Below, piece after piece: positions 52,891 through 63,075 of a stretch of DNA of 64,000 bases. Numbering within the stretch: the first letter of the stretch is position 1; the number at the start of each line of letters is the position of its first letter. The notes beneath the pieces were generated by a model. The model was not told the DNA's origin. It did no database searches and saw only the letters and a list, made by a program, of their open reading frames with translations. The stretch is taken from positions 146,720,751 through 146,784,750 of the forward strand of contig NC_053499.1 in the NCBI RefSeq assembly GCF_905171775.1, given 5' to 3'. The DNA comes from Rana temporaria (taxonomy: Eukaryota > Chordata > Amphibia > Anura > Ranidae). A program made the translations under genes and the position numbers.

Positions 52891-53573
52891 ACAAATCTGG
52901 ACCCTGACATTAGGCATTGAGAGTGAGTGGATAGGCTGGCCGTCTGAGATGCCTGGGTCCTCCGACTACAGCGAGGTGCAACACCGCCGATGTTCTAAAT
53001 AAACGACGACGGTATAGTTGTACCGTCAGTGATCCGGGCCCCTAAGGTGCACAGGGGCCACCGGTCTTGCATGATATGGGTACATTGAGTTTTGGTAATG
53101 CTGCTTTCAGTAACAGATTGATGAGCAGCTGATTCTTTGATTGCCGTAAGAAGACCATATCTGTTAAATAATGGAGATGAGAAATTTCTGCTCTCTAGTG
53201 TGCAATACAGGAAGGAGATCCATGGTACTAGATACAGCTGCGGAGCAGATCCAAGATGTCGGCGCAACACCCCCTCCCCCCCCAACACCGAGGTGTGTAA
53301 TCTGAGAGTTGTGTGCTCAGTGAGGGCTCGGGTCACGAGATGGAGCCGTACAGTGTATGGACGTGGTCGGGGGATTTCCCTGTGTTCGGACTGAGTCCAT
53401 GGAATGACATCTGGCTCTCTGAGTCACCACTGGCTTCGCCGCACATGGAAATGTTTTAGTCTCTCGGCGTACTGTACGGAAACCATGTGGAGCCGCAGAT
53501 GACTTGACTTTGATCAGCACTTTGGATATTTTCCTTCGGTCACCGATCGCTCTATGCATCTGGAATACATAGT
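52891..53573. other. ZCCHC14 intron 2 stretch without recognised features
   Basis: About 680 bp. I see no exon or repeat; a C run lies at 53271-53283. Confidence 0.4.
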
Positions 53574-54218
53574 GGGCCGGATTCAGGTAGAATTGCGCTT
53601 TTTTTGCAAATTTGCTCCGCTGCCCTTGATTCACGGAGCAGAAGCTCCGTAAATTGCGCGGGCGCGCCGGCAAAATGCCCGGCGCAAGAGCACGCAATTT
53701 AAATGATCCCGTAGGGGGCGGGAATCATTTAAATTAGGCGCGTTCCCGCGCCGGTCGTAGAGCGCATGCTCCGTCGGGAAACTTTCCCGACGTGCATTGC
53801 GACAAGTGACGTCGCAAGGACGTCATTTGCTTCAAAGTGAACGTGAATGGCGTCCAGCGCCATTCACGATTCACTTACGCAAACTACGTAAAATTCAAAT
53901 TTCGCGACGCGGGAACGACGGGTATACGTAACATGGGCTGCGCCTGCTAATAGCAGGGGCAGCCTTGCGCGAAAACCGCCGTACGTAAACGACGTAAATT
54001 GCGTACGCAGGGCTCGCGCAACGTTGTGAATCGGTGTTAGTATGCAATTTGCATACTATACGCTGAGCACAACGGGAACGCCACCTAGCGGCCACCGCAA
54101 GAATGCAGCCTAAGATATGCGGGCATAAGAGCCTTATGCCGCGCAGATCTTAGGCTGCAGTCAGCGTAACAATGTTCCTGAATCAGGAGCATTCGTTACG
54201 CCGGGGCAAGTAAGCAAT
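53574..54218. mobile_element. CpG-rich MITE, GGGCCGGATTCAGG subfamily, copy 8
   Basis: The left end GGGCCGGATTCAGGTAGAAT and the interior words TGACGTCGCAAGGACGTCAT, CGTCCAGCGCCATTCACG and GCGGGAACGACGGGTATAC show the family. The subfamily differs in its first 100 bp (TTGCTCCGCTGCC, TTCACGGAGCAGAAGCTCCG). The right terminus is truncated after AAGTAAGCAATTGCGC. Confidence 0.8.
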
Positions 54219-54236
54219 TGCGCTGTGTAACCTATG

Positions 54237-54312
54237 GCTAATCACAGCCAGGGAGACTATTCCCGATGCTCGGCTGCAGAGATCAGGAAATGTCTCCCTG
54301 GCTGTGATTAGC
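54237..54312. repeat. Perfect 21-bp inverted repeat (hairpin)
   Basis: Positions 54237-54257 and 54292-54312 are exact reverse complements (CTAATCACAGCCAGGGAGAC type) with a 34-nt loop. It directly follows the truncated end of a MITE. Its function is unknown; it could be the end of another foldback element. Confidence 0.8.
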
Positions 54313-54948
54313 GCAGCGCCGTGCACACTTCCTGGCGGGCTCTGCACTTGTACTAGGCGAACACGCTAGAACTCCTTATTCTCAACCACTGAGCCGTGGC
54401 CCGCTGCTGAGCCGCAGCCTCCCCTCTCTCAGGTCTCCAGCCAGCTACAAATCATTTAACCTCCCACTAGTGCCCCCCAACCTCCCAAAGGTGGGACGGG
54501 AGGCCCAGGGAGGGGGGATGTCCCTGCCGATCCTTTAGGATAACAGCCCAGCGGCTTTTAGCCACATCGGATGTTATCACTAAAAAGACAACAGCTTGCT
54601 CTAAAAAACGATTTAACCTCTTCAATCCATGTACGTAAATTTGCGTATGGTCAGTGTGAAGGGGTTATTGTAAAATATAAAAAAGCACTCACAAAGATAA
54701 AAAAGAGCTTAGCCTGACAGTCAGGTGGCCTCTGCCACAGATCAGACACGCAACCAGAGGATGCCTTGCCTTGGTCACCGGCAAGGGAGCGGAGGTGGAT
54801 TGGAAGCAGGGAACCCCTGGAAAGCCATGGATGGAACACAAGAAGCAGGGTTGCTTTGAAACGCATTCCAGTTCTAGCTCCAGCATTTTCCTACTTGTGG
54901 CAGAGCGAGGCTCTGTCCCAGTAGAAATTGTGTTAAAATGGACACAGG
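54313..54948. other. ZCCHC14 intron 2 stretch without recognised features
   Basis: About 640 bp. No exon or named repeat is seen. Confidence 0.4.
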
Positions 54949-55886
54949 GGGCCAGATTCACAAAGAGATACGACGGTGTATCTACAGATACACCATCGTA
55001 TCTCTGACTTACACTGGTCCTATATATGCGCCTGATTCATAGAATCAGTTACGCATAGATATGGCTAAGATCCGACAGTGTTACACTGTGTTACACTGTC
55101 GGATCTTATTTTCAATTTGAAAATGGCGCCGGGGGCGTTCCCGCTGATTTACGTTGAATAATATGTAAATCAGCGAGATACGCAAATTCACAAACGTACG
55201 CGGACCCGACGCAGTGTTCTTACGTCGTTTCCGTAGCGGCTTTCCCGGCGTATACTTACCCCTGCTTCTATGACGCGCAGCCAATGTTAAGTATAGCCGG
55301 CGTTCCCGCGTCGAATTTGAATATTTTAACGTCGTTTGCGTAAGTCGTTCTCGAATACGTCCATTTCAGCGTATATGCCAATGAGCCGATACGCTGATTC
55401 CCGAACATTTTTGTGCCGCTTCGCCGTAGTTTATGTCCTTTCCGTAAGCGGAAGGTTACCCCTGCTATATGAGGGGTAACCTTACGTCGGTCCGCCGTAT
55501 GCCATGTTAAGTATGGCCGTCGGGACAGCGTCAGGTTTTTCCGTCGTTTACGTAGTTTACGTAACTCGTCGCGAATAGGGCTGTGCGTTAATTATGTTCA
55601 CGTCGCAACCAATGTATTTGCGGCGTACTACGGAGCGTGCGCAGTGGCCTGCGTTTAAGGCCGGCACATGCGCAATTCATTCGGCACGGGGGTGCGCTTA
55701 ATTTAAATACAAGCCGCCCCCTTTGAATTGCGCGGAGATACGCCGGGCCATTTACACCACGCCGCCGCAAATTACAGAGCAAGTGCTTGGAGAATACGGC
55801 ACTTGCTCCAGTAATCCAGTAAGTTGCGGCAGTGTAGTGTAAATAGCTTACGATACGCTACGCCGAAATGTACGAGAATCTGGCCC
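54949..55886. mobile_element. CpG-rich MITE, chimeric, copy 9
   Basis: The ends GGGCCAGATTCACAAAGAG and TACGAGAATCTGGCCC are inverted, but the element is 938 bp, longer than its relatives. The core landmark ATGTTAAGTAT occurs twice (about 55287 and 55509). The left half resembles copies 4 to 7 and the right half resembles copy 1 at 1354-2032. It looks like two subfamilies joined near 55370. No clean 3-bp duplication is visible. Confidence 0.82.
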
Positions 55887-56089
55887 ACTGTCTTTGAAAT
55901 TGCCCCTGGCCCCTATTAAATCCAATCTGGGGACAAAACCAGGGACAGACTTGGTCCCAGGACAGTGTACTCAATCAGGGGACTGTCCCCTGAAACTGGG
56001 GATGTCTGGTCACCCTAGTGTATGGGGGAGGTTCCAGTTCCAGGGGTTGGTGTGCTGTGATTATTCTGGGTGTTCCCACCTTTGATGTT

Positions 56090-56320
56090 TTTGCATGCAG
56101 ACCACCCTTGGTAACTCACACATGTGATGCTGAGCCTCCATGATTGAAAGAAGAGCAATCTAATGAATGAAAGGGGTGGGGTCAGCCAGGAAAGGAGGCG
56201 GGCTCTCTCTGACTTGCTGCAGCTTCCAATGCACATTGTGAGAAGCTCACAGCGTGCAGTGAAATCAGAGTAAGCCCTGTCAGTCCAGGAGAGGAGCCGC
56301 TACAACTGTGCATGGCCGGA
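56090..56320. repeat. Dispersed repeat, uninterrupted copy (cf. 47165-49440)
   Basis: ACATGTGATGCTGAGCCTCC, GACTTGCTGCAGCTTCCAAT and CCAGGAGAGGAGCC occur without interruption. It serves as the empty-site reference for the nested insertion at 47257-49184. Confidence 0.6.
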
Positions 56321-56800
56321 GGTCAGATTTGTTACTTCCCTCTTTTAGATTTATTGCTAGAGGTCTCCTTTAATTCTTGCACCTGTATGCATGCCATTGG
56401 CTTCCTGAGCAGTAACAATATTTATTTTTGAATTTTTTTTTTTTACAGGAAGATTCTCTTATACGGCGTTGTCCTATTAATTTATTATCAGTGTGTTGTG
56501 TCGCACAGTCTGTCTGTTGTTTGTCGATGGACCGAGAGCCTCCAGCCGCTCCTTCCTGCCCTGCTCTGGGCTGTCCTATGTAAACAATCAGACAGAGAGC
56601 CGAGTGTTCCTCCCTCCGCCGTCCCTCATACACTTCATGTCCCATATTCCCCCAGCTGTGTGTAAATTCCTTCTGAATGATTGATGTGTCGAGACTGGCC
56701 TGGGGTTTGGGGGGGTTGGGGGGGGGGAATCGCCAAGAGACCCCCGACTCCCCCCACCGGACCAGGAATAGAGCAAATGTCTGGGGAGTAATCCTTTCCA
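56321..56800. other. ZCCHC14 intron 2, 3' end
   Basis: About 480 bp leading to the exon 3 acceptor, with a T run near 56436 and a G run near 56722. No other feature is recognised. Confidence 0.35.
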
Positions 56801-56816
56801 TTTGTCTCCTTTCTAG

Positions 56817-56890
56817 TGAATGTTGAGAAGATTGAAATCAAAGTCTTGCCGCATAAGAAGAAGGAGAAGAACGCAGACTGTTGTTTTGAG
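56817..56890 (+). CDS. ZCCHC14: ZCCHC14, third coding exon
   Basis: This 74-bp exon has the acceptor CCATTTGTCTCCTTTCTAG and the donor TTTGAG|GTATCA. Joined to the phase-1 end of the previous exon it reads VNVEKIEIKVLPHKKKEKN then ADCCFE. This corresponds to the start of the PX-like domain (VEKI...CFE) of ZCCHC14. It leaves in phase 0. The lysine-rich stretch is close to other vertebrates. The preceding intron is about 12.6 kb. Confidence 0.9.
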
Positions 56891-56939
56891 GTATCAATGT
56901 GCTGAATAAACTTTTCTCTAATGCCGGATCTATTTACAT

Positions 56940-58830
56940 CTGTCTCTTCACCAGAGGAGCTTACACTCTAATGTCCCCCCACAGTCACACACTATTATTA
57001 TTATACATTTATATAGTTCTGACATATACCACAGCGCTGTACAAAGAACACTGAGCAAGTCACATAAGCCTCTGCACCAGAGGAGCTTACACTCTAATGT
57101 CCCCCCACAGTCACACACTATCATTATACATTTATATAGTTCTGACATATACCACAGTGCTGTACAAAGAAGACCAGTCACATCAGTTTCTGCACCAGAG
57201 GAGCTTACACTCTAATGTCCCCCCCAAATCACACACTATTATTATTAGTATACATTTATATAGCTCTGACAAATACCACAGTGCTGTACAGAGAAGACTG
57301 AGCCTGTCCCATCAGTCTCTGCACCGGCGGAGCTTACACTTTAATGTCCCCCCCACAGTCACACATTATTATTATATTCCCTGATGTAAAGCGCTGCGCA
57401 AACTGTTGGAGCTATATAAATCCTGTATAATAATAATAATAATAATTATACATTTATATAGTTCTGACATATACCGCAGTGCTGTACAAAGAACACTGAG
57501 CCAGTCACATCAGTCTCTGCACCAGAGGAGCTTACACTCTGATGTCCCCCCACAGTCACACACTATTATTATTTTACATTTATATAGCTCTGACATATGC
57601 CGCAGTGCTGTACAAAGAAGTCCCATCAGCCTCTGCACCAGAGGGGCTTACACTCTAATGTCCTCTCATAGTCAAATACTAATATTATACATTTATATAG
57701 CACTGACATATTCCATGGTGCTGTAGAGAGAACACTGAGCCAATTACATCCGTTTCTGCACCAGAGGAGCTTACACTCTAATGTCCTTACCACACTGTGA
57801 TTGAAGGGGCCCTTGTTCAGGGGGCAGGGCTATGACACCCTGTACTCACCCAAACCAGTCTTCTGGTTTGGGTGACACTGGGCATCATCTATCCTGGAAG
57901 ACTGAGGATATCTTGTGGCAGAGCAGAGATCCTGCAGGGTACTACCCCACAGTCACACGCTATTATTATACATTTATATACCGTATTTATCGCGGTATAA
58001 CACGCTCCCGCGTATACCGCGCACCCCTAATGTTGCCCCCGAAATTCCTGTAAAAAAAAAAAGTTATATGATTTTATTACTTACAGTTTTGGTGTCTTCC
58101 CAGCGTCCATCGTCCGGTCCGGCGTCTGTCTGCGGCCTCGATGGTGTCCTCCCGGCTTCTCCAGCGTGCGCCTCACGTCGAGTCCCTGCTTCCCGCGCTC
58201 AGTTCGAACGCCTCCGCCGACATATACCGAGTGCAGTACACTCGGGTACATTCGGCAAGGCTCGGCTTAGCTCGCGCTCATGCTCTGTGACGTTTATGCG
58301 TGAGCACGAGCGAAGCCGAGCCTGGCCGAATGTACCCGAGTGTACTGCACTCGGTATATGTTGGCGCAGGATTTCAAACTGAGCGCGGGAAGCGGCTATC
58401 GGCGTTTATGGCGCACCCACGATTTCCCCCTTATTTTAAGGGGAAAATTATGCGCGATGTACGACGAAAAATACGGTAGTTTTGACATATACCGCAGCGC
58501 TGTACAAAGAAGACTGAGCAAGTTACATCAGTCTCTGTACCAGAGGAGCTTACACTCTAATGTCCCCCACAATCACACACTATTATTATTATACGTTTAT
58601 ATAGCGCTGACATATACCGCAGTGCTGTACAGAGAACACTGAGCCAGTCACATCAGTCTCTACACCAGAGGAGCTAACACTCTAATGTCCTCTCAAAGTC
58701 ACACACTATAATTATTATACATTGATATAGTCCTGACATATACTGCAGTGCTGTAGAGAGAACACTGAGCCAATCGCATTAGTTTCTACACCAGAGGAGC
58801 TTACACTCTAATGACCCCACTACACTGTAA
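56940..58830. repeat. ~115-bp tandem repeat (TTACACTCTAATGTCCCC)
   Basis: Units of roughly 110-125 bp contain ACTATTATTATTATACATTT, ATATAGTTCTGACATATACC, CAGTGCTGTACAAAGAACAC and CACCAGAGGAGCTTACACTC. They lie at 56940-57790 and 58480-58830. Within the array, at about 57380-57440, GCGCTGCGCAAACTGTTGG followed by (ATA)n resembles the 3' tail of a SINE, so the array may derive from such a tail. It is split by the TA-flanked element 57981-58476. Confidence 0.8.
57981..58476. mobile_element. TA-flanked CCGTATTTATCGCGG element
   Basis: The left end CCGTATTTATCGCGGTATAA and the right end ACGACGAAAAATACGG are inverted and flanked by TA (57979-57980 and 58477-58478). Removing it restores the array word CATTTATATAGTTTTGACAT. 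An internal inverted pair is CCGAGTGCAGTACACTCGGG against CCGAGTGTACTGCACTCGG (58210-58355). It is the same family as 17276-17898 but without the expanded 41-bp repeat. Confidence 0.88.
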
Positions 58831-59370
58831 GTGAAAGTGCATTTGCTCATGGGGCAGGACACCCTGTACTCAGTCTGTCCTCAGTCTTCTGGGTTGGCTC
58901 ACACTGGGCATCATCCATCCTGGAAGACTAAGGACATCTTGTGGCAGAGCAGAGGTACTGCGGGGTACTCTGACATTGAGCTTTTAAGTTTACTTAGTTT
59001 GCACCAGGTGCATGCACAGGGATCGCACGCGCCTTGTTCTGTCAACAGACCAACATTTCAAGTATTTTCAACAAATCCAGGCTTGTATAAATCTGGTGAT
59101 TGATCTGAACATGTTTGCTTAGCATCCCCCCCCTCCCCCGGGGCCCTACAGGGCAGCTTCTTGTTTTAGTGATTAGGTTGGTGTTAGCAGAGGGGGTCGC
59201 TGACCCTTCCATCGCAGGGATTCGGGGCAGTTATGTATACAGGCCTTCCTTTCCCTGTTATTTAACCTTGACCAACTAATCGGGGGGGGGGGGGGGGTTT
59301 ACTAACATGTCAAAATTACAAAATTGTGCTTAGGCATTTAGATTTGTCTTACCCTTAGGTGTGCAGGGTT
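58831..59370. other. ZCCHC14 intron 3 stretch; start duplicates 57790-57960
   Basis: Positions 58815-58975 repeat 57785-57955 (CACTGGGCATCATCCATCC, ATCTTGTGGCAGAGCAGAG), a local duplication. The rest, to 59370, has a G run (59282-59297) and no recognised element. Confidence 0.5.
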
Positions 59371-59373
59371 TAA

Positions 59374-60341
59374 CCACTTAAGGACCCCTTCACGCTGATA
59401 TATATCGGCAGAATGGCACAGCTGGGCACATCCACGTACCTGTCTCTTTAAGCCCAGCCATGGGGTCGCGCGGGCGCATTCCCGCGACCCGGTCCGATGC
59501 TCCGTGGCCGCAGGCCTCGCGGACCCGATCGCCGCTGGAGTCCCCCTATCGCTCCCCGGAGCTGAAGAACGGGGAGAGCTGTGTGTAAACACACCTTTCC
59601 CGTTGTTCACTGTGGCGCTGTCATCGATCGTGTGATCCCTTTTATAGGGAAACACAATCAATGACGTCACACCTACAGCCACACCCCCCTACAGTTTGAA
59701 ACACAAATGAGGTGACACATAACCCCTTCAGCGCCCCCTAGTGGTTAACTCCCAAACTGCAACTGTCATTTTTCACAGTAAACAATGCATTTTTTGCTGT
59801 GAAAATGACAATGGTCCCAAAATTGTGTCAAAATTGTCCGAAGTGTCCGCCATAATGTCACAGTCAGGAAAAAAATCGCTGATCGCCGCCATTAGTAGTA
59901 AAAAAATGTTTTTTTATAAAAATGCAATAAAACTATCCCCTTTTTTGTAAACGCTATAAATTTTGCGCAAACCAATCGATAAACGCTTATTGCATTTTTT
60001 TTTAACCAATAATATGTAGAAGAATACGTATCGGCCTAAACCGAGGAAAAAAAATAATGTTTTATATATTTTTGGGGGATATTCATTATAGAAAAAAGTA
60101 GAAAATATTGAATTTTTTTCAAAATTGTCGCTCTATTTTTGTTTATAGCGCAAAAAATAAAAACCGCAGAGGTGATCAAATACCACCAAAAGAAATCTCT
60201 ATTTGTGGGGAAAAAAAGGACGCCAATTTTGTTTGGGAGCCACGTCGCACGACCGCGCAATTGTCAGTTAAAACGACAAAGTGCCGAATCGCAAAAACTG
60301 GCCGGGTTCTTTAGCTGCCTAAAGGTCCGGGTCTTGAGTGG
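59374..60341. mobile_element. TTAA-flanked MITE, CCACTTAAGGACC family, copy 2
   Basis: The ends CCACTTAAGGACCCC and GGTCCGGGTCTTGAGTGG are flanked by TTAA (59370-59373 and 60342-60345). The interior matches 28162-29149 in reverse: CACACCCCCCTACAG, GACAATGGTCCCAAAATTGT, GCGCAAACCAATCGATAAAC and GATCAAATACCACCAAAAG. It is 968 bp with no transposase. It ends about 200 bp before ZCCHC14 exon 4. Confidence 0.9.
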
Positions 60342-60549
60342 TTAAAGAAATAAAAAACAGTGTAGAAAATGTAACGTTCCCCTCCCCCTTCATCAGGGAG
60401 GTGCAAATGCGGAGGGATCCCAAAGGAGAGTTTTAAAGCAGCTTTTGGGATCACTCGGAATTCACAAAGTTCAGCTACTGGTTATCTTCCAGAATTTATG
60501 GGTAACTAGTAATTACTGTGTAACTCTTTCTTTTTATTTCCCTATTTAG

Positions 60550-60621
60550 GTATTTTGGTCTGATTCCTCTGTATCGCTGGTAACGAAATCTTCAACAGAA
60601 ATTTCAGAGCTCATATCTAAG
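60550..60621 (+). CDS. ZCCHC14: ZCCHC14, fourth coding exon
   Basis: This 72-bp exon follows the acceptor TTTTTATTTCCCTATTTAG and precedes the donor TCTAAG|GTAGGG. It has 24 codons, phase 0 at both ends: VFWSDSSVSLVTKSSTEISE then LISK. This is the WSDSS...VTKSS segment of the PX-like domain in vertebrate ZCCHC14. The next expected exon (the remainder of the PX-like domain, beginning LCQLYP in mammals) is not seen before 64000, so intron 4 is at least 3.4 kb. The previous intron is about 3.7 kb. Confidence 0.92.
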
Positions 60622-61756
60622 GTAGGGGGGATTCATTTTAATGGCTGTGCAATACATTCTGGGGTCTATGTGCAAATGTTTGGCACATCTACACAAAAAA
60701 TGTTTTATACAATCAGTACAAAAATTGCTGTACTTCCTCTGTTATGTGTTGTCCTTATATTGTTAGTGCCATCTACTTGCCACAATACGTATTTTCTTTT
60801 CTGATTGACGTATTTCTAAAAGAAAAAAAAATAATGTTGTCCACTAGGTGGTGCTAGCGAAATAGGAACTACATATATTAGAGAAACTACGTCAATTTTC
60901 GTCCCATTTGTGCAAATGGTTTTTCATGTCTGCATCGCAAATGTTTTATACATAGACCCCCTGTGTGTCAGTACCCATGCACCACACTCCCAGCTCTGCT
61001 CAGCTTGCTTTGCCATATGCCATGGCGCCATCTGGTGGTGAGCCGTTGGTATTACAAGTTATTACCACCAGATGTGTGAGCTGGCGCCATCTGGTGGTGG
61101 CCGTTGGTATTACAAGTTAAGCATTACAAGTTAAACAGCAATTCTAATGTAATTTTTCACTATTTTTCACTGCCATCTTCTTCCCTCTAATTATAACCCC
61201 CAAACATTATATATATTTTTTATCCTAACACCCTAGAGAATAAAATGGCGATCGTTGCAATACTTTCTGTCACGCTGTATTTGCACAGCGGTCTTACAAG
61301 CGCACTTTTTTGGGAAATAATTACACTTTTTTAAATTAAAAAATAAGACAACAGTAAAGTTATCCCCATTTTTTTTAATATTATGAAAGATAATGTTACG
61401 CCGAGTAAATTCATACCCAACATGTCACGCTTCAAAATTGCGTCCGGCTCGTGGAATGCCGACAAACTTTTACCCTTTAAAATCTTCATAGGCGACGATT
61501 AAAAAAATCTACAGGTTGCATGTTTTGAGTTACAGAGGAGGTCTAGGGCTAGAATTATTGCTCTCGCTCTACCAATGGCGGCGATACCTCACATGTGTGG
61601 TTTAAACACCGTTTACATATGCGGGCGTTGCTCACGTATGTGTTCGCTTCTGCGCGCAAGCTCGTCGGGACGGGGTGCGTTTTCTGGCTCCTAACTTTTT
61701 TAGCTGGCTCCTAGATTCCAAGCAAATTTGTCAAACCCTGCCATATGCTATGAAGC
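60622..61756. repeat. Intron 4 with duplicated motif and probable dispersed repeat
   Basis: A ~60-bp motif, GCGCCATCTGGTGGTG with GCCGTTGGTATTACAAGTTA, is present twice at about 61024-61060 and 61084-61120, with an inverted ACCACCAGAT between. Positions 61150-61740 look like part of a larger dispersed element (CCTAACACCCTAGAGAATAA, GCGCACTTTTTTGGGAAAT, ACCTCACATGTGTGGTTTAA), though no termini are visible. No exon is seen. Confidence 0.45.
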
Positions 61757-61764
61757 ATCTAGGG

Positions 61765-62121
61765 CAGGGATCTCCAAACTTTTCAAACAAAGGGCCACTT
61801 TAATTGTCCTTCAGACTTTAGGAGGGCCAGGTTGTGGCCAGCAGCGGCAGAAAATGTCACGAGCCCGGCATCAGTGAGCATAAATATGGCCTCAGGGTTG
61901 GTGGTCAATAGGAGGAGGAGTATTCCCCCTATTGGTAGGAGGAATAGTATCCCATCATTGGTATCGGTGGAATAGTATCCCATCATTGATATAGTGCCCC
62001 ATTGTTGGTGCCAGTGGGTTGATAGTGCCTCATATCAGTGGGAGGAATTGTGCCCCAAGGGCTGGATAAAGGCTAGCAAAGGGCCACATCTGGCCCTCGG
62101 GCCACAGTTTGGAGACCCCTG
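61765..62121. mobile_element. hAT MITE CAGGGATCTCCAAACT, complete
   Basis: The ends CAGGGATCTCCAAACTTTTC and CAGTTTGGAGACCCCTG are inverted, with a perfect 8-bp duplication ATCTAGGG (61757-61764 and 62122-62129). A short tandem stretch of CCCATCATTGGTATC units (61915-62060) is the ancestral form of the array expanded in the copy at 47265-49176. Confidence 0.95.
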
Positions 62122-62141
62122 ATCTAGGGTCTACGGATGTC

Positions 62142-62454
62142 CAGGGCTGGTGCAAGGATTTTTGACACCCTAGGCGAAACCTCATTTTGCCGCCCCCATT
62201 GACTCAACCCCTTTGCTCTGCAGATGTGACAGGAGGCGGCACTATACATTGGCTCTGCTTCCTCTAGCGCTGGCTCCAGTGCTGCACCTCTAATTACACT
62301 ACTGGGCAGACGAACAGCTGCCTGATACCGAGTTAATTACATACTGCTGCCTGCAGAGCATGCAGACACAGAGGGAAACCAGCGGCCAGGCACCCCTAGG
62401 CAGCAGTGTGCCCTTGGCGGCTGCCTAGTTTACCTAGTGGTAGCACTGGCCCTG
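62142..62454. mobile_element. hAT MITE CAGGGCTGGTGCAAGG
   Basis: The ends CAGGGCTGGTGCAAGG and AGCACTGGCCCTG are inverted. The flanks CGGATGTC (62134-62141) and GGGATGTC (62455-62462) match at seven of eight bases. It has no ORF. Confidence 0.87.
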
Positions 62455-62462
62455 GGGATGTC

Positions 62463-63075
62463 AGTCATCCGTCTATCACTGCCTGCCGCATGACCCAAGA
62501 CCCCCAAATCTCTCCTCTACCCTAGAAAGCATGAGATCAAAAAACATTGATCTTTCTAGGGGAAAAATGGCAGCATTTATATCTGCCAGAGCCAGAAGTG
62601 ACATCGCTTCCAGCCTCCCAGGGTCATAGAGATGGCCGAGGACCATCCGGTCCATGACCAGCTCTATGGTAATCTGGCGCCACTGCTGGATCGGATCTCT
62701 GGATCATACCTAGAGCTCCTAGGATTTGTGATGTTGGTAGAAGCTGCTGATCGCCATTAGCGGTCTCCGCCCCCACCCCTTGGAGGTTTGGGAGGTAGAG
62801 ATGGTATAGCGGTCACTTGACCGCCACTAAAAAAAGACATAACAGTATTTATGATGATTTTTAAAATGGAACTAAACCCTCCGATCCTTTACAGCCAAGC
62901 AAGCTGCCATATTGGCCTCTGTTTAATCTGCAGCTGAAATGGTGCTATACATGTGATTGATTGTGACACCAATAATTTGATGGTTTGGTTGAAAGCACAA
63001 GCAACTGTGACAGTTATCATTCACAGCATGGCTTGCCTTGAATGTAACTGTTTTGGGAAATTGTTAAGGTAGTTG
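62463..63075. other. ZCCHC14 intron 4 stretch without recognised features
   Basis: About 610 bp with no exon or element that I can name. Confidence 0.4.

Noticed and set aside
57097..57726. ORFs of 95-106 codons in the 57-kb tandem array
   Set aside because: They are the ~115-bp repeat read in frame; similar peptides recur in each unit.
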